This document shows, one piece after another, positions 8,954-19,157 of a stretch of DNA of 64,000 bases. Both the position numbers and the translations under genes were made by a program. Location: the NCBI RefSeq assembly GCF_020736705.1, contig NZ_CP085990.1, positions 1,736,001-1,800,000 on the forward strand. The letters run 5' to 3'. This stretch comes from Psychrobacter sanguinis (GTDB lineage Bacteria; Pseudomonadota; Gammaproteobacteria; Pseudomonadales; Moraxellaceae). Under the pieces are notes generated by a model that made no database searches, was not told the origin of the DNA, and saw only the letters and a program-made list of their open reading frames with translations. The stretch's first letter is position 1; each line of letters opens with the position of its first letter.

Positions 8954-9547
8954 TTAAGCTTGAAACTTAGCATTGCGTTTGCTTTCAAAAAATAGCATAT
9001 CGATAACCACGATGGCCACCCCAATACAGATGGCAATATCGGCAATGTTAAAAATAGGATAATGCCACACATCGGCATAGTGTACATGAATAAAGTCAAT
9101 GACCTTACCGATGCGTACCCGATCAATTAAGTTACCGATAGCCCCGCCTAAAATAAGTGCCAAACCCACATTCAACAGTTTTGCCTGACGCGGTGCTCGG
9201 GTCAAGTAAATAACCAAGAAAATAGACATCGCCAGTGACAGTCCAGCAAAAAACCATTTTTGCCAGCCGCCTTGATCCGCTAAGAAGCTAAAGGCAGCCC
9301 CATAGTTATAGGCCAAGGTCCAATTTAAAATAGGCTCAATGACCGGGATAGGCTCATGAAAATTAAGCTTCAATTCAGCCAACCATTTGGTCCATTGATC
9401 CAAGCCGATTACCAGCAGTGACAGCAAGTACCATAAGAGGGCTCGCCCTTTATTAGGTACCAGCTTAGGACGCTTAGTCAGACTAGGCGTCGCTGTGGCA
9501 TAGGCCGGTGTTGGTGTGTCACTTGAATGGCCTGAGTTATTAGGCAT
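8954..9547 (-). CDS. lspA: Lipoprotein signal peptidase (signal peptidase II)
   Basis: LspA is the inner-membrane aspartyl protease that removes signal peptides from prolipoproteins. The two catalytic aspartates sit in the conserved contexts GNLIDRV (Asp142) and FNIADIAI (Asp170), and four hydrophobic segments are visible. At 197 residues it is longer than the usual 160-170 because of an N-terminal hydrophilic tail of about 35 residues. It overlaps the end of ileS by 8 bp and has a gaggtc ribosome binding site inside ileS, so it is translated from the ileS transcript. The ileS-lspA order is common in proteobacteria. BamB and BamE in this window would be among its substrates. Confidence 0.96.
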   Translation of the reverse strand: MPNNSGHSSDTPTPAYATATPSLTKRPKLVPNKGRALLWYLLSLLVIGLDQWTKWLAELKLNFHEPIPVIEPILNWTLAYNYGAAFSFLADQGGWQKWFFAGLSLAMSIFLVIYLTRAPRQAKLLNVGLALILGGAIGNLIDRVRIGKVIDFIHVHYADVWHYPIFNIADIAICIGVAIVVIDMLFFESKRNAKFQA

Positions 9548-12380
9548 AGTATCGGACCTCGCCTGTACCTTCGATATTGCTCACACAGCGTGTGCAAAGT
9601 AGCGGATGGGTAGCATTAGAGCCCACATCGTCACGAACGTGCCAGCAGCGAATACACTTGGTGCCTTCAGCAGGCGTAACTTCCACGCGAAGGTTGTCCA
9701 GTTCTGTGGCATCGCCTAATTGTTCATCGCTTAGTTTATTTAAGCTGGCCGAGCTGGTAATCAATACGAAACGTAGCTCGTCTTCAAGCTTAGCCAGACT
9801 GTCGTAAATCTCGCCATCAGCATAAATTGCCACAGCGGCTGAAAGGTTGGCATTGATGCGTTTTTGTTCACGAGCATGCTCGATAACTTTGTTGATGGCG
9901 TCTTTGGCTTCCAAAATAACCGCCCAATCCGCTTCGCTAATTTTGTCCATGCTAAAGTCAGGTAATTGATACCAGTCTTGGGTGAAGACATAAGCATTGG
10001 CACCGGTAGCGGATTCTTTCAGCAATGCCTCCCAAGCTTCTTGAGCCGTAAAGCTTAAGATAGGGGCAATCCAGCGTAGTAGCGCATGAGCAATGTGGTA
10101 CATCGCTGTCTGTGCCGAACGACGAGGTTTGCCATCCGCCATGGTGGTATATTGACGGTCTTTGATAATATCTAGATAGAAGCCGCCTAAGTCTTGTGAA
10201 CAAAAAGCAGTCACTTGCTGAGTCACTTGGTGGAAATCCATGGCATCATAAGCAGCCACAATAGCTTGCTGCACTTTCTGAGCACGTAGCATGATGTATT
10301 TATCCAAGCTTACCAGCTCATCCATCGCCAAGCTATCAGTCTCTGGATTGAAATCATCAGTGTTGGCCAACAAGAAACGTACCGTATTACGAATACGGCG
10401 GTACATGTCTGTGGCACCTTTGAAAGCTTGCTTACCAGCGTTCATTTCATAACGGTAGTCGCTTGATGCGATCCACATACGCAGCATGTCTGCACCGGTT
10501 TTATTGATTTCATCTTGTGGGTTAATGATGTTACCCAAAGACTTACTCATTTTACGGCCGTTTTCATCTACCACGAAGCCGTGAGTCAGTACTTGTTTAT
10601 ACGGTGCTCTGCCATACATTGCCTCTGATGTTAATAGCGAAGTTTGGAACCAACCGCGATGTTGGTCTGAGCCTTCTAAATACATATCGGCAGGGTTGGT
10701 CTGGTTTTCATCTTGCTCAAGGACAGCAAAGTGAGTCGTTCCCGAGTCAAACCACACATCTAGGGTGTCAGTAGATTTGACATAATCTTTGGCATCTTCA
10801 CCAATGAAGTCTTCAGCTGCCGCATCAAACCAAGCCTCTACGCCGCCTTTTTCGATGACTTGAGCGATTTTTTCCATAAGCTCTAGAGTATTCGGATGCA
10901 GCTCATCGGTGTCTTTATGGGTAAAGAAAGGAATCGGCACGCCCCAAGTACGCTGGCGAGAGATACACCAGTCAGGACGACCGGCTACCATAGCTTCAAT
11001 ACGATTTTGACCCCAGGCTGGCGTCCAAATGACATTCGGAATGTCATGTAACGTCTGCTGTCTTAAAGTATTGCCTTTTTCAGTGACCTTATGATCCATG
11101 CGGATAAACCACTGCGGTGTAGCACGGAAGATAATAGGGGTCTTATGGCGCCAGCAATGAGGGTAGCTGTGCTCCATTTTGTAATGCTTTAATAAGTGAC
11201 CGCTATTACTTAATGCTTCGATAATTTTGGGTTGGGCTTTATAGATGTGCTCACCAATAAACACTTCTGCGGTGTCCAGATAAACCCCATTACCCCCAAC
11301 AGGATTGGTCACAGGTAAGTCATAGCGTAAGCTTACGATGTAGTCGTCTGCACCATGAGCTGGAGCGGTGTGTACTAGGCCAGTACCGCTTTCAGTAGTA
11401 ACATGCTCACCTAAAATGATAGGCACTTGGCGTGATTCGATTAACGGATGCTGAGCTTTGACTAGCTCAAGCTTATCGCCCATTAAAGTAGTAATCACCC
11501 CTTCATTTTCTAGACCAAGCGCTTGTAAAGCATTGTCTACTAAGTCAGTGGCCAACACTAAGTTGCCTTTGCTGGTTTTCACCACGCTGTATTCAAAGTC
11601 AGCACTTACGGCAATGGCTTGGTTAGCAGGCAAAGTCCAAGGCGTTGTGGTCCAGATTACTGCGGCTGTTTTGTCGTTATTGCCTTCAGGCAAAACTTGT
11701 GAAGGATCAACAAGGTCAAAAGCCACATAAATGGCATCGGAGGTTTTATCCTCATACTCAACCTCAGCTTCCGCCAAAGAAGAGCCACAATCCAGACACC
11801 AGTTAACAGGCTTCATACCCCGGGTTACATAGCCATTGGCGTAGATTTTACCTAAAGCACGGACAATATTCGCTTCTTGGTGGAAGTTCATGGTCAGATA
11901 AGGATTTTCCCAATCGCCAAATACACCCAGGCGCTTAAAGTCAGCCATTTGTAAATCAACTTGGCTACGGGCATATTCACGGCACAGACCACGAAACTCA
12001 GTGGCAGTCACTTTTTGACCTACTTTACCAACTTTAGCTTCTACTTTTTGCTCGATAGGCAGACCATGGCAATCCCAACCAGGGACATACGGTGCATCAT
12101 AACCTGACAATGTTTTTGACTTAACGATAATGTCTTTTAAGACTTTGTTTACGGCATGGCCTAAGTGAATTTGACCGTTAGCATAAGGAGGACCATCATG
12201 CAAAATATACTTTTCACGTCCCGCTTTCGCTTCACGGATTTTGCCATACACATCATCTGCTTCCCAAGCTTTTAACCAATCTGGTTCACGCTGGGCTAGG
12301 TTGCCTCGCATTGGAAACGCTGTGTCGGCAAGGTTTAACGTATCTTTGTAATCTGGAGTGGAGGTAGTCGAATCAGTCAT
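9540..12380 (-). CDS. ileS: Isoleucyl-tRNA synthetase
   Basis: IleS charges tRNA-Ile with isoleucine and edits valine. At 946 residues it has the bacterial full length. The class I signatures are present: an HIGH-type motif within QIHLGHA near residue 70 and KMSKS near residue 610. The editing domain lies between them. The C-terminal zinc-binding element is visible as CIRCWH followed by CTRC near the end. It heads an operon with lspA, whose start overlaps its stop. The 379-bp upstream spacer contains a large hairpin, listed separately; no T-box elements are seen. Confidence 0.98.
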   Translation of the reverse strand: MTDSTTSTPDYKDTLNLADTAFPMRGNLAQREPDWLKAWEADDVYGKIREAKAGREKYILHDGPPYANGQIHLGHAVNKVLKDIIVKSKTLSGYDAPYVPGWDCHGLPIEQKVEAKVGKVGQKVTATEFRGLCREYARSQVDLQMADFKRLGVFGDWENPYLTMNFHQEANIVRALGKIYANGYVTRGMKPVNWCLDCGSSLAEAEVEYEDKTSDAIYVAFDLVDPSQVLPEGNNDKTAAVIWTTTPWTLPANQAIAVSADFEYSVVKTSKGNLVLATDLVDNALQALGLENEGVITTLMGDKLELVKAQHPLIESRQVPIILGEHVTTESGTGLVHTAPAHGADDYIVSLRYDLPVTNPVGGNGVYLDTAEVFIGEHIYKAQPKIIEALSNSGHLLKHYKMEHSYPHCWRHKTPIIFRATPQWFIRMDHKVTEKGNTLRQQTLHDIPNVIWTPAWGQNRIEAMVAGRPDWCISRQRTWGVPIPFFTHKDTDELHPNTLELMEKIAQVIEKGGVEAWFDAAAEDFIGEDAKDYVKSTDTLDVWFDSGTTHFAVLEQDENQTNPADMYLEGSDQHRGWFQTSLLTSEAMYGRAPYKQVLTHGFVVDENGRKMSKSLGNIINPQDEINKTGADMLRMWIASSDYRYEMNAGKQAFKGATDMYRRIRNTVRFLLANTDDFNPETDSLAMDELVSLDKYIMLRAQKVQQAIVAAYDAMDFHQVTQQVTAFCSQDLGGFYLDIIKDRQYTTMADGKPRRSAQTAMYHIAHALLRWIAPILSFTAQEAWEALLKESATGANAYVFTQDWYQLPDFSMDKISEADWAVILEAKDAINKVIEHAREQKRINANLSAAVAIYADGEIYDSLAKLEDELRFVLITSSASLNKLSDEQLGDATELDNLRVEVTPAEGTKCIRCWHVRDDVGSNATHPLLCTRCVSNIEGTGEVRYYA

Positions 12381-12759
12381 AGAAGCCGTCTTATATGTTA
12401 GTTTAAAACAAAAAATTTGGATGATAAGTAAATAATAAGGGTTTTACTTTCAGAAGCGCCTTATTTAAAGCTAAAAGATGCCAAAGTTTACTTAAAAAGT
12501 ATTTAGAAATAGAAATAATCGAAAAGTGACAATATAGCAGAATCAATAGGTCAGGTATAAACCATAGCATTAAATTTATAGCCGCTTATCGGTTTATACC
12601 TTTTTACTCATTTCTAAAAACAAGGATAAGTTTAAAAGCAACGTTAAAAAAAGGCTTAAAAGTCATTAAGACTTACAAAAAATCGCTGTAAAGTAAAGCA
12701 CAATACCCTCATTATAAAATAAAACCTAAGTCAAGGGTAATGACTGCTGAACCCACAGC
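12381..12759. other. ileS upstream spacer
   Basis: This is a 379-bp AT-rich spacer between engB and ileS, both on the minus strand. It should hold the ileS promoter. Its one clear structure is the inverted repeat at 12553-12601. Confidence 0.5.
12553..12605 (+). terminator. Terminator-like hairpin with no upstream plus-strand gene
   Basis: The arms aggtataaacc (12553-12563) and ggtttatacct (12591-12601) are perfect over 11 bp and are followed on the plus strand by a T-run (12601-12605). Neighbouring genes are all on the minus strand, so this does not end a known gene. It could be an operator or leader hairpin for ileS, or the 3' end of a short plus-strand RNA. Confidence 0.5.
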
Positions 12760-13464
12760 TTACTCAGGTGTTGGTTGTCCATCAATTCTTAACCAGCGGC
12801 CCATCACTTCGGCCAACTCATCAATCCCTTCTTTTTTTAATGAAGAGAACAATTGGATAGAAAAAGGCAGATCAAGTTTTTCTAATTCACGCTTGGTTTG
12901 TAGCAAAATATTTTTGGCAGGACCATATTTAAATTTATCGGCTTTGGTCAATAGGACGTGCACGGGCAGCTCACCATCTTTGGCCCAATGCAACATCTGC
13001 TCATCAAAGAATTTTAGGGGATGACGACTGTCCATCAATAGCACAAGTCCGGCCAAACTTTCACGCGATACCAGATATTCCTCTAGTTCAGTTTGCCAGA
13101 CCAACTTCATCTTTTCAGGGACCGCAGCATAGCCGTAGCCGGGCAAATCAACTAAGCGAGCCTCTTCATTACCGATAGAGAAGAAGTTAATCATTTGGGT
13201 ACGCCCAGGGGTCTTAGAAGAACGGGCCAACTGTCTTTGGTTGGTTAATACGTTAATAGCTGAAGATTTACCAGCGTTAGAGCGTCCTGCAAAAGCTACC
13301 TCGTAACCGGTATCTGCTGGGCATAATTTGAAAGTCGGAGCAGACATTAAAAATTCAGTTTGCTCTAAGCGTTTACGAGGCGATAAATGAGATAAGTCTG
13401 CTGCAGATTCTGGAGCAACATATTGTGGGGCTTTGGTCTTTTTGGTCTTTGGTGCATTGGCCAT
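12760..13464 (-). CDS. engB: Ribosome biogenesis GTPase EngB/YihA
   Basis: EngB (YihA/YsxC) is an essential GTPase needed for late 50S subunit assembly. The P-loop GRSNAGKSS is near residue 50. The switch/G3 element DLPGYGYA and the G4 motif TKADK follow in family order, giving 234 residues. The ATG at 13464 (MANAPK) is chosen over the upstream TTG at 13476. It has a gagacacc ribosome binding site, and a Lys-rich N-terminal tail precedes the G domain. Confidence 0.95.
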   Translation of the reverse strand: MANAPKTKKTKAPQYVAPESAADLSHLSPRKRLEQTEFLMSAPTFKLCPADTGYEVAFAGRSNAGKSSAINVLTNQRQLARSSKTPGRTQMINFFSIGNEEARLVDLPGYGYAAVPEKMKLVWQTELEEYLVSRESLAGLVLLMDSRHPLKFFDEQMLHWAKDGELPVHVLLTKADKFKYGPAKNILLQTKRELEKLDLPFSIQLFSSLKKEGIDELAEVMGRWLRIDGQPTPE

Positions 13465-14243
13465 AAGGTGTCTCAAGTTTGAACGGTATAAAATAAATTT
13501 GATGGCTATTTAATAGGCAATAGAGTTAAGCGTTAAAACGTTTTATAAGAGTGACTGCAAAGATGTACTTTAACAATGTACTTCAATACGGTACTTCAAT
13601 AAGAGGAGCTATAGTTTGTACCATTATAACCAGTCTTGCGTCTTAAAGATAATAACCTGAATAAAGGTTTGTATCATAGTTTTAAATATCCAACACTTTA
13701 ATCAGAAGAATTGACCAAGTTTGATCGATTAATTTTATATTTGACGGATGAGTTTTAGATTAAACAGGCTGATTCTAGTAAAATCTATTAAAAACAAAAG
13801 CTTAATCTTGTTCTATTAACAAAGTACAGTTAACAATAAAGTATAGTTTTATTATTGAATTTTAAAGAAAAGCCTTCATAATATAAGTTAAGTGAATAGG
13901 TGTTTACTGAGTTTTATATTTTTTAAGCACCTTACAGTATTTACTATCTTATCGTTTTAATTGTATCTTCGAGTTGTCTATTCTTATTTATTTGGCTTTA
14001 TGTATTTACAGTTAGCCGAGTGAATAAGCACAAAAAGTAATACAAACAAAGTATTGATTCTAAAGCCTGTAAGTCACAAGTTATTTAACCAATTGCATGA
14101 TACCTCGTTAAGCAAAGCAGTAAATACGGCACTAATAGGGAGTTATTAACCCCTAAATATTGACTTGCCATACTGACTTATATTTGGCCAATTTCGACTT
14201 AAATTATCGATTTAAATGGGCGACGAAGGTAAGGAGAATATTA
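13465..14243. other. Long divergent spacer, engB / cytochrome c5
   Basis: This is 779 bp of strongly AT-rich sequence with no credible ORF. Around 13561-13604 a degenerate 14-bp repeat built on gtacttcaata occurs about three times. The promoters of engB and the cytochrome gene must lie here, but I cannot call them. Confidence 0.5.
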
Positions 14244-14552
14244 ATGAAATTTAATAAAGTAATAGCACCATTGTTTGCTACCCTTATATTAAGCAGCGTT
14301 CCCGTATTGGGCAATGCAGATGTTGCCACGCGTTATGAAGCCAGCTGTGCGACTTGTCATTCAAGTGGAGCATTTAATGCCCCTCAAAAAGGCGACACTC
14401 AATATTGGCAAAAACTAAAAGCTCAAAAAGGTATGCCTGCGTTGGTAGAATCGGTTAGAGCAGGCGGTAAGCAAATGCCAGCAGGGGGGTTATGCGGTGA
14501 CTGTAAAACCAGCAAAGATTACGCGGATCTGATTGAATATATGTCTAAATAA
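14244..14552 (+). CDS. Cytochrome c5 family protein
   Basis: This is a small periplasmic monohaem cytochrome c of 102 residues. The ATG at 14244 is selected because it has a strong ribosome binding site (aaggag, 14231-14236) and gives a clean signal peptide ending near residue 25. The haem site is CATCH (Cys35, Cys38, His39) and the likely axial Met78 lies in KQMPAGG. A CGDC pair (Cys84, Cys87) follows it, a disulfide position typical of cytochrome c5. It probably carries electrons in the periplasm and has its own terminator, separate from the c4 gene downstream. Confidence 0.88.
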   Translation: MKFNKVIAPLFATLILSSVPVLGNADVATRYEASCATCHSSGAFNAPQKGDTQYWQKLKAQKGMPALVESVRAGGKQMPAGGLCGDCKTSKDYADLIEYMSK

Positions 14553-14925
14553 CCCCGTAATTAAGCTATCTTTTAATAGGTGGCCCTCTATTTTTTGATA
14601 GCTATTTGGCTGTTTTTTGACACGCATTTATTGGTGTCCAAACCACAAAAGCCCTGATAAAATCAGGGCTTTTTGTACCTGTGAGTTATTTTAAGTCCAA
14701 ATTATTACGGCATACTGACTAATATGTCACGGATAGGTAGCTATTTTTACAAAACTATTGATATAATAATGGCATTAATTATTCTCTGTGAGTAGTTATA
14801 ACTTAACCATACGCTGATAGTTCCTCCCGGCATTTGGAGTAGAGGGTTGTTTATTATCAACGTTTCAGCGCCAAAGTTATAGTTGCTTAGCTACCGCCTG
14901 AAAGACTTAGTAGGATTAGACTACA
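14553..14925. other. Spacer between cytochrome genes
   Basis: This 373-bp spacer contains the terminator of the c5 gene at 14647-14674 and then the upstream region of the c4 gene. Nothing else is distinctive. Confidence 0.6.
14647..14674 (+). terminator. Intrinsic terminator after cytochrome c5
   Basis: The perfect 12-bp stem aaaagccctgat / atcagggctttt has a three-base loop and ends in T5. Confidence 0.9.
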
Positions 14926-15591
14926 ATGAAAAAATTGCTCGTTGCCACCAGCCTATGTGTTGCCAGTATCGGCGCCAGTGCAGCTGTCACTGTTCCTAAG
15001 TATGATGCTGCAGCCGGACAAAAAATCGTTGAAAACAACTGTGCTGCCTGTCACGGCATGATGGGTATCAGTGTTGTACCCACTCAGCCCAATCTTGCAG
15101 GTCAGAATGTTCGTTATCTTTTTAAACAATTAAGAGATTTCAAAACCGGTTATCGTATTAACGGTATTATGCAAGGTCAGATTGCGGGTTTAAGTGAGCA
15201 AGACCTAGCAAATGTTGCGGGTTACTTCTCGGAACAAAAACCATGGGGTGCGTTCGCAGGTAACCCTGCTACTGCTCAAGAAGCGGGTAAAATCTTCTTA
15301 GGTGGTGACAAGAAGCGCGGTGTTATTGCTTGTGCAGGCTGTCATGATCCTAAAGGCCTAGGTAATGCCTATGCAGCTTTCCCACGTATTGGTGGTCAGC
15401 ATGCTGAATATCTTGGCCTACAATTGAAAATGTTCCGTGCTGCTGGTCGTGAAGACGATGTGGCTCGTGATCAAAAACGTATCAACGATGGAGCGAAAGA
15501 AGGCGACAAAGGCATGATGCAAATAGTTGCCTCTAAGCTTAGTGATCGTGATATCAAAATCTTATCTCAATTTGTTAGTGCGGTTCACTAA
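14926..15591 (+). CDS. Cytochrome c4 (dihaem)
   Basis: This is a dihaem periplasmic cytochrome of 221 residues. A 20-residue signal peptide (hydrophobic, ending ASAA) is followed by two cytochrome c domains with CAACH (Cys39, Cys42, His43) and CAGCH (Cys136, Cys139, His140). The spacing and length match cytochrome c4, which donates electrons to terminal oxidases. Axial methionines probably lie near residue 82 and near the C-terminal third. It stands alone between two terminators, with the c5 cytochrome upstream; both may serve the same respiratory branch (inference). Confidence 0.93.
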   Translation: MKKLLVATSLCVASIGASAAVTVPKYDAAAGQKIVENNCAACHGMMGISVVPTQPNLAGQNVRYLFKQLRDFKTGYRINGIMQGQIAGLSEQDLANVAGYFSEQKPWGAFAGNPATAQEAGKIFLGGDKKRGVIACAGCHDPKGLGNAYAAFPRIGGQHAEYLGLQLKMFRAAGREDDVARDQKRINDGAKEGDKGMMQIVASKLSDRDIKILSQFVSAVH

Positions 15592-16155
15592 ACAGATTGT
15601 GTGGGTGGCTTAGTCAGTTATTGTTTGACGATGATATTATTTTTAGATAGTATTTTTTGTCGATAGCATTTTTTTCGATAATAGATTATTTGTCAATACG
15701 TTTATCAATAACAGATAAGTTGCTCATTCTAAAGCCCACTATGCTTAAAATATAAAGTAGCGAAAGAGATTTAATAAACAAAAACCCCGTTCTTCGGGGT
15801 TTTTGTTTATTAGCGCCTTTATGATTATCTGATTTAAAATAAATCATCCGTATTTAAAATCAAAATTTTAGCCCAATATCTGAGCTTAGCGTTTCTATTA
15901 CTGTAATAGCTCTAAGCTTGTTTTTCTGTTATAGAACTATTAAGTTGTGAAGCTGCCAAGTTATATAGCTATCGGCTTATCAAGCGGTGAAGCAGTATTT
16001 GATTGTATGATGTAGAGCTTACGAATAAATTATACAGAGCTTAAGGATGGGCTTTTATTAATCCTATTACGCAGTCTTATGTTATTAGATACGCGAATAC
16101 ATTTGATTTGGCTGTTCAAAATCAGTTAGATTGTCATTAACTTAAAATTTAACCC
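15592..16155. other. Spacer after cytochrome c4
   Basis: This is a 564-bp AT-rich spacer with the cytochrome c4 terminator at 15780-15804. The stretch 15640-15720 has loosely repeated gata-plus-T-run elements. I see no gene or RNA. Confidence 0.55.
15780..15804 (+). terminator. Intrinsic terminator after cytochrome c4
   Basis: The stem aaaaaccccg / cggggttttt has a ttctt loop and ends in T5. It lies about 190 bp after the cytochrome c4 stop. Confidence 0.85.
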
Positions 16156-17277
16156 ATGGATATCAGCATGCAAAATCGTTTTGCCTCCTTGTTTATCGCT
16201 GCACTATTGCCTTTACTATTATTTAAATGGTTCGTTCCTACGCCTATAGGTCAAATAGATTTTTGGCTTATGTGGTTGGCGGCGATGGTGGTGGTAGGGT
16301 TGCCACTATTATATGCAGAGATTGGTTTGGCGCATCGCAGTCAAAAGATACCTGCGCAAGGCATTCAAGAGCTTACCAGACAAGCAGATACCAGTACTAT
16401 TTGGCGCAGCTTTGTATGGCTAACAGTACTACTCTCATTAGTAATCACTGGATTAAGCATTGATGCGGTCAGTGCTAATTTACTAGACGCTATTCAAAAA
16501 TTAGGGATGTCAGTTAACGTACCCGATTATGCCCTAGGTATTATTATGGTGGTTATCGCTGGGATGTTAAGTCTATTGGGTGGCAGCACTTTGGTAGTGT
16601 CTTTAGTGTTAATTGCCATCGCTTTTGTGATGGCTGCTGTGAATAATGTGTCTTCACTGGCGCTTATCATGACTGAGACTAGCCTTGGTGAGTGGGCAAG
16701 AGCGGTTACCTTAGCGTTGGTCAGTGTCGGTGTGGGCACTGGTTTATTCTGGTTCAATAGCCCACTGGTTAGCCGTGACCCAAATCACAGTGCTGAAATT
16801 GGCAAAAATACCCGTGAAATAGCCACTAAAACGGTGTTACCTATTTGGTTAACCCAATTGGTCATTGGTAGCGTGGCATTAATATTCACCACAGGCAATT
16901 TCGCCCCAGCTACAACGATTGTTTATGCCTTTGGGGTGTTAGCCGCTGCAGCATTTTTTATGCATTATGCCAGTACTCAGATTGCTACGGTATTTCAGCG
17001 CTTTGGCATTTGGATAGCCACTGCCGTTAGTATTTTAATAACTATATTGTTGGTTGCGCTGGCAACACCTCAAGTATTGTCTGGTGTGTTGGTAGTGGTC
17101 AGTATTATCAGTGCATTAATTCTGGCGGTATTCTCTGGTTGGCAGATGAAAATCAGTCACATGCGTAAGTCGTTAAACTTCAAATCAGAGGGTATCTATA
17201 ATATCTGGCGTGTGGCCATTCGTATTTTAGTGCCATTGTTAATTGTTGTCGCTATAGCAGGCTGGTTAATGTCATGA
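16156..17277 (+). CDS. Polytopic membrane protein, NSS-transporter-like
   Basis: This is a 373-residue integral membrane protein with about ten hydrophobic segments. The segment GLPLLYAEIGLAHRS after the second helix resembles the PxLxxExxxG region of sodium:neurotransmitter symporter (NSS) family proteins. The total is shorter than typical NSS members (over 430 residues), and the family call is tentative. The stop codon overlaps the start of rnfH (ATGA), so the two are translationally coupled. The ATG at 16156 is used; an ATG at 16168 is equally possible. The substrate is unknown. Confidence 0.6.
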   Translation: MDISMQNRFASLFIAALLPLLLFKWFVPTPIGQIDFWLMWLAAMVVVGLPLLYAEIGLAHRSQKIPAQGIQELTRQADTSTIWRSFVWLTVLLSLVITGLSIDAVSANLLDAIQKLGMSVNVPDYALGIIMVVIAGMLSLLGGSTLVVSLVLIAIAFVMAAVNNVSSLALIMTETSLGEWARAVTLALVSVGVGTGLFWFNSPLVSRDPNHSAEIGKNTREIATKTVLPIWLTQLVIGSVALIFTTGNFAPATTIVYAFGVLAAAAFFMHYASTQIATVFQRFGIWIATAVSILITILLVALATPQVLSGVLVVVSIISALILAVFSGWQMKISHMRKSLNFKSEGIYNIWRVAIRILVPLLIVVAIAGWLMS

Positions 17278-17630
17278 TAAGCCGCTCCCAAGACATTCAG
17301 GTCAATACGCCTAAACAATTACCTATCAGCTTGGCTTATGCGCCTTCAGCGACTGACAGCGACTATCTGGAGATTGAAGTTGTTGAGGGTACGACGCTAT
17401 TACAAGCATTGCAGCAAGCAGGTTGGCTGCAAAAATACCCGCTGCTTAAACAGTGGTGCCACGAACATGCTGAAGCTGAGCAGATTAATAATAAGAGCTG
17501 GTATGTGGGTGTGTTTTCACAGAAGAAGCTATTGAGCTATGTGTTAAAAGCACATGATAGGATTGAGATTTATCGGCCATTGACCATTGATCCAATGCGC
17601 AAACGTAAGAAGCGAGCAGTGAGTCAATAG
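17274..17630 (+). CDS. rnfH: RnfH family ubiquitin-like protein
   Basis: RnfH-family proteins are small beta-grasp (ubiquitin-like) proteins of unknown function, often beside rnf or bamE/ratA genes. The expected core is visible: ISLAYA at the start, EVVEGTTLLQAL, VGVFS and the late RIEIYRPL. A basic tail (MRKRKKR) follows. At 118 residues it is slightly longer than usual. It overlaps the preceding transporter gene by four bases, and bamE lies just downstream on the opposite strand, the same neighbourhood as in many gamma-proteobacteria. Confidence 0.9.
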   Translation: MISRSQDIQVNTPKQLPISLAYAPSATDSDYLEIEVVEGTTLLQALQQAGWLQKYPLLKQWCHEHAEAEQINNKSWYVGVFSQKKLLSYVLKAHDRIEIYRPLTIDPMRKRKKRAVSQ

Positions 17631-17689
17631 AAGTTAGAAGAGATAGGCAACACGATAGGCAGTAAAAAATAAGAACCGTAAAAGCTAAA

Positions 17690-17731
17690 AACGCTATTAC
17701 CCTTTTCCATTATGGATCAGATAATAGCGTT
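17690..17731. terminator. Inverted repeat between rnfH and bamE
   Basis: The arms aacgctatta (17690-17699) and taatagcgtt (17722-17731) are perfect over 10 bp, with a smaller palindrome in the loop. It lacks a long T-run. It lies between convergent genes and may act as a terminator in both directions. A second small hairpin (tgccct / agggca, about 17753-17773) is closer to bamE. Confidence 0.45.
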
Positions 17732-17783
17732 AATCGCCTTCAAACAAGAAGGGTGCCCTCAGATGAAAAGGGCATCAGACGGT

Positions 17784-18158
17784 TTATTGCTTGGTTGCCG
17801 GAAGGCTTTCGATGCCTTCTACTTTAACCACAGTATCAGACTCATCAAAATAAATGATAAGATGCTGACTGGCGTTGCTGATAACTTTTTTGCCTTCGCG
17901 TTCACCATAAGTGCCTGGTGTATAATCGTAGATATAGTCCCAACGATTAGGCGCAAGCGTGTCACGCAAAGCAGGGCTACCAATTAAATAAAGCACTTGG
18001 TTTTTGTTCATCCCTGGTTGAATTTGCTGTGCTTGAGTTTGGGTAATGGGTGTCCCTTGAGGTAAATCGATTTTATAGACACCAAAAATAGAACATGCCG
18101 ACAGCGACAGTGTGGCAGTGATGGCGATAGGGTACAGTAATTTTTTTAATATATTCAT
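17784..18158 (-). CDS. bamE: Outer membrane assembly lipoprotein BamE
   Basis: BamE (SmpA/OmlA) is a small lipoprotein of the BAM complex. The signal sequence ends in the lipobox LSAC, giving a mature Cys near residue 22. The conserved region follows: QIQPGMNKNQVLYLIGSP, then a Trp-containing WDYIYDY strand. Length is 124 residues. It is divergent from fur, an arrangement conserved in Pseudomonadales, and would share substrates and complex with BamB, encoded 16 kb upstream. Confidence 0.95.
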   Translation of the reverse strand: MNILKKLLYPIAITATLSLSACSIFGVYKIDLPQGTPITQTQAQQIQPGMNKNQVLYLIGSPALRDTLAPNRWDYIYDYTPGTYGEREGKKVISNASQHLIIYFDESDTVVKVEGIESLPATKQ

Positions 18159-18460
18159 AAGTTCACGTTTTAGAATTACCTAATGTAATCGCTACCGTAA
18201 GGTCATAACGATTCAAGACAGTGATGAGAATTACCAAAGTTCTGGCAATTATAAACTGATAATAAAATTTTAGTAAGATAGACCATCTAAACTAAATGGC
18301 TATTAAACTAATTGAGTCTAAGCTAACGCTAAGTTTTAATAAATGATACGTCAATTACTTGCAATTGCCTACCACTTACGAGACTATTTAACTAATTTTT
18401 GCATTATTTAATAGTTTAATACCAGTTACAGTCATAAATTATAAGGTTATAAGGATCGCA
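18159..18460. other. bamE-fur divergent spacer
   Basis: This is a 302-bp AT-rich region that must carry both promoters. I looked for a convincing 19-bp Fur box and did not find one; AT-rich partial matches such as gataataaaa are not enough. Confidence 0.5.
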
Positions 18461-18898
18461 ATGAAAACTACCAATCAAGAGTTACGTAAAGCAGGACTGA
18501 AGATCACTTTACCTCGTATCAAAATTCTTGAGCTATTAGAAAGCTCTGAACATCATCATATGAGTGCTGAAGAGGTGTATAAAGCCTTAATAGAGCAAGG
18601 CGAAGATGTGGGTTTAGCGACTGTCTATAGAGTGTTAACTCAATTTGAGCAGGCAGGTATTGTTGAGCGTCACAACTTTGAAAATAACTTATCTGTTTTT
18701 GAGATTACCCAAGACGAGCACCACGATCATTTGGTCTGTGATGTATGCGGTAAAATTATTGAATTCCATAACGAGGTCATTGAGGAAGAGCAATTGAAAG
18801 TGGCTGCAGAGCACGGCTTTAGATTGTCTGGACACTCATTAGTACTATATGGTTTATGTGACAATGAAAAGTGCCAAGATTCAGCGAAAAAGCATTAA
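18461..18898 (+). CDS. fur: Ferric uptake regulator
   Basis: Fur is the iron-responsive repressor. This 145-residue protein has the winged-helix DNA-binding domain (LRKAGLKITLPRIKILELL and SAEEVYKAL...GLATVYRVLTQFE). Metal-binding elements follow: the His-rich EHHDHLVCDVCGK and a later CxxxxC (CDNEKC). A good ribosome binding site (aagga) precedes the ATG, and a strong terminator follows. It is divergent from bamE, as in related genera. Confidence 0.97.
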   Translation: MKTTNQELRKAGLKITLPRIKILELLESSEHHHMSAEEVYKALIEQGEDVGLATVYRVLTQFEQAGIVERHNFENNLSVFEITQDEHHDHLVCDVCGKIIEFHNEVIEEEQLKVAAEHGFRLSGHSLVLYGLCDNEKCQDSAKKH

Positions 18899-18953
18899 TT
18901 TGAACCCTTTGACTGCTGAATAGAATTTTATTCTTCGATTTTATCTTTTGAAT

Positions 18954-18980
18954 AAGACCCGTTATAAACGGGTCTTTTTT
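18954..18980 (+). terminator. Intrinsic terminator after fur
   Basis: The stem aagacccgtt / aacgggtctt with an ata loop is followed by T6. Confidence 0.9.
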
Positions 18981-19157
18981 TAAATCGCATTTTTAACCCT
19001 TGTAAGGTTAGATGACTCAGGGTCATAGGCGACTAAATACTAAATAGGGTACAAGGCAACCCAATTCCGAATGCTAGTACTACTCTATAAGTACACGGTA
19101 ATAGGCCTGCTGATATCAACGCCATAATCTTTTTTATATGCCTATAAATTTATATAA

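Noticed and set aside
13700..13760. FNR-like site before the cytochrome c5 gene
   Set aside because: ttgatcgattaa lacks the ATCAA half at the right spacing.
18159..18460. Possible Fur box between bamE and fur
   Set aside because: Only partial AT-rich matches; no 19-bp symmetric site is convincing.
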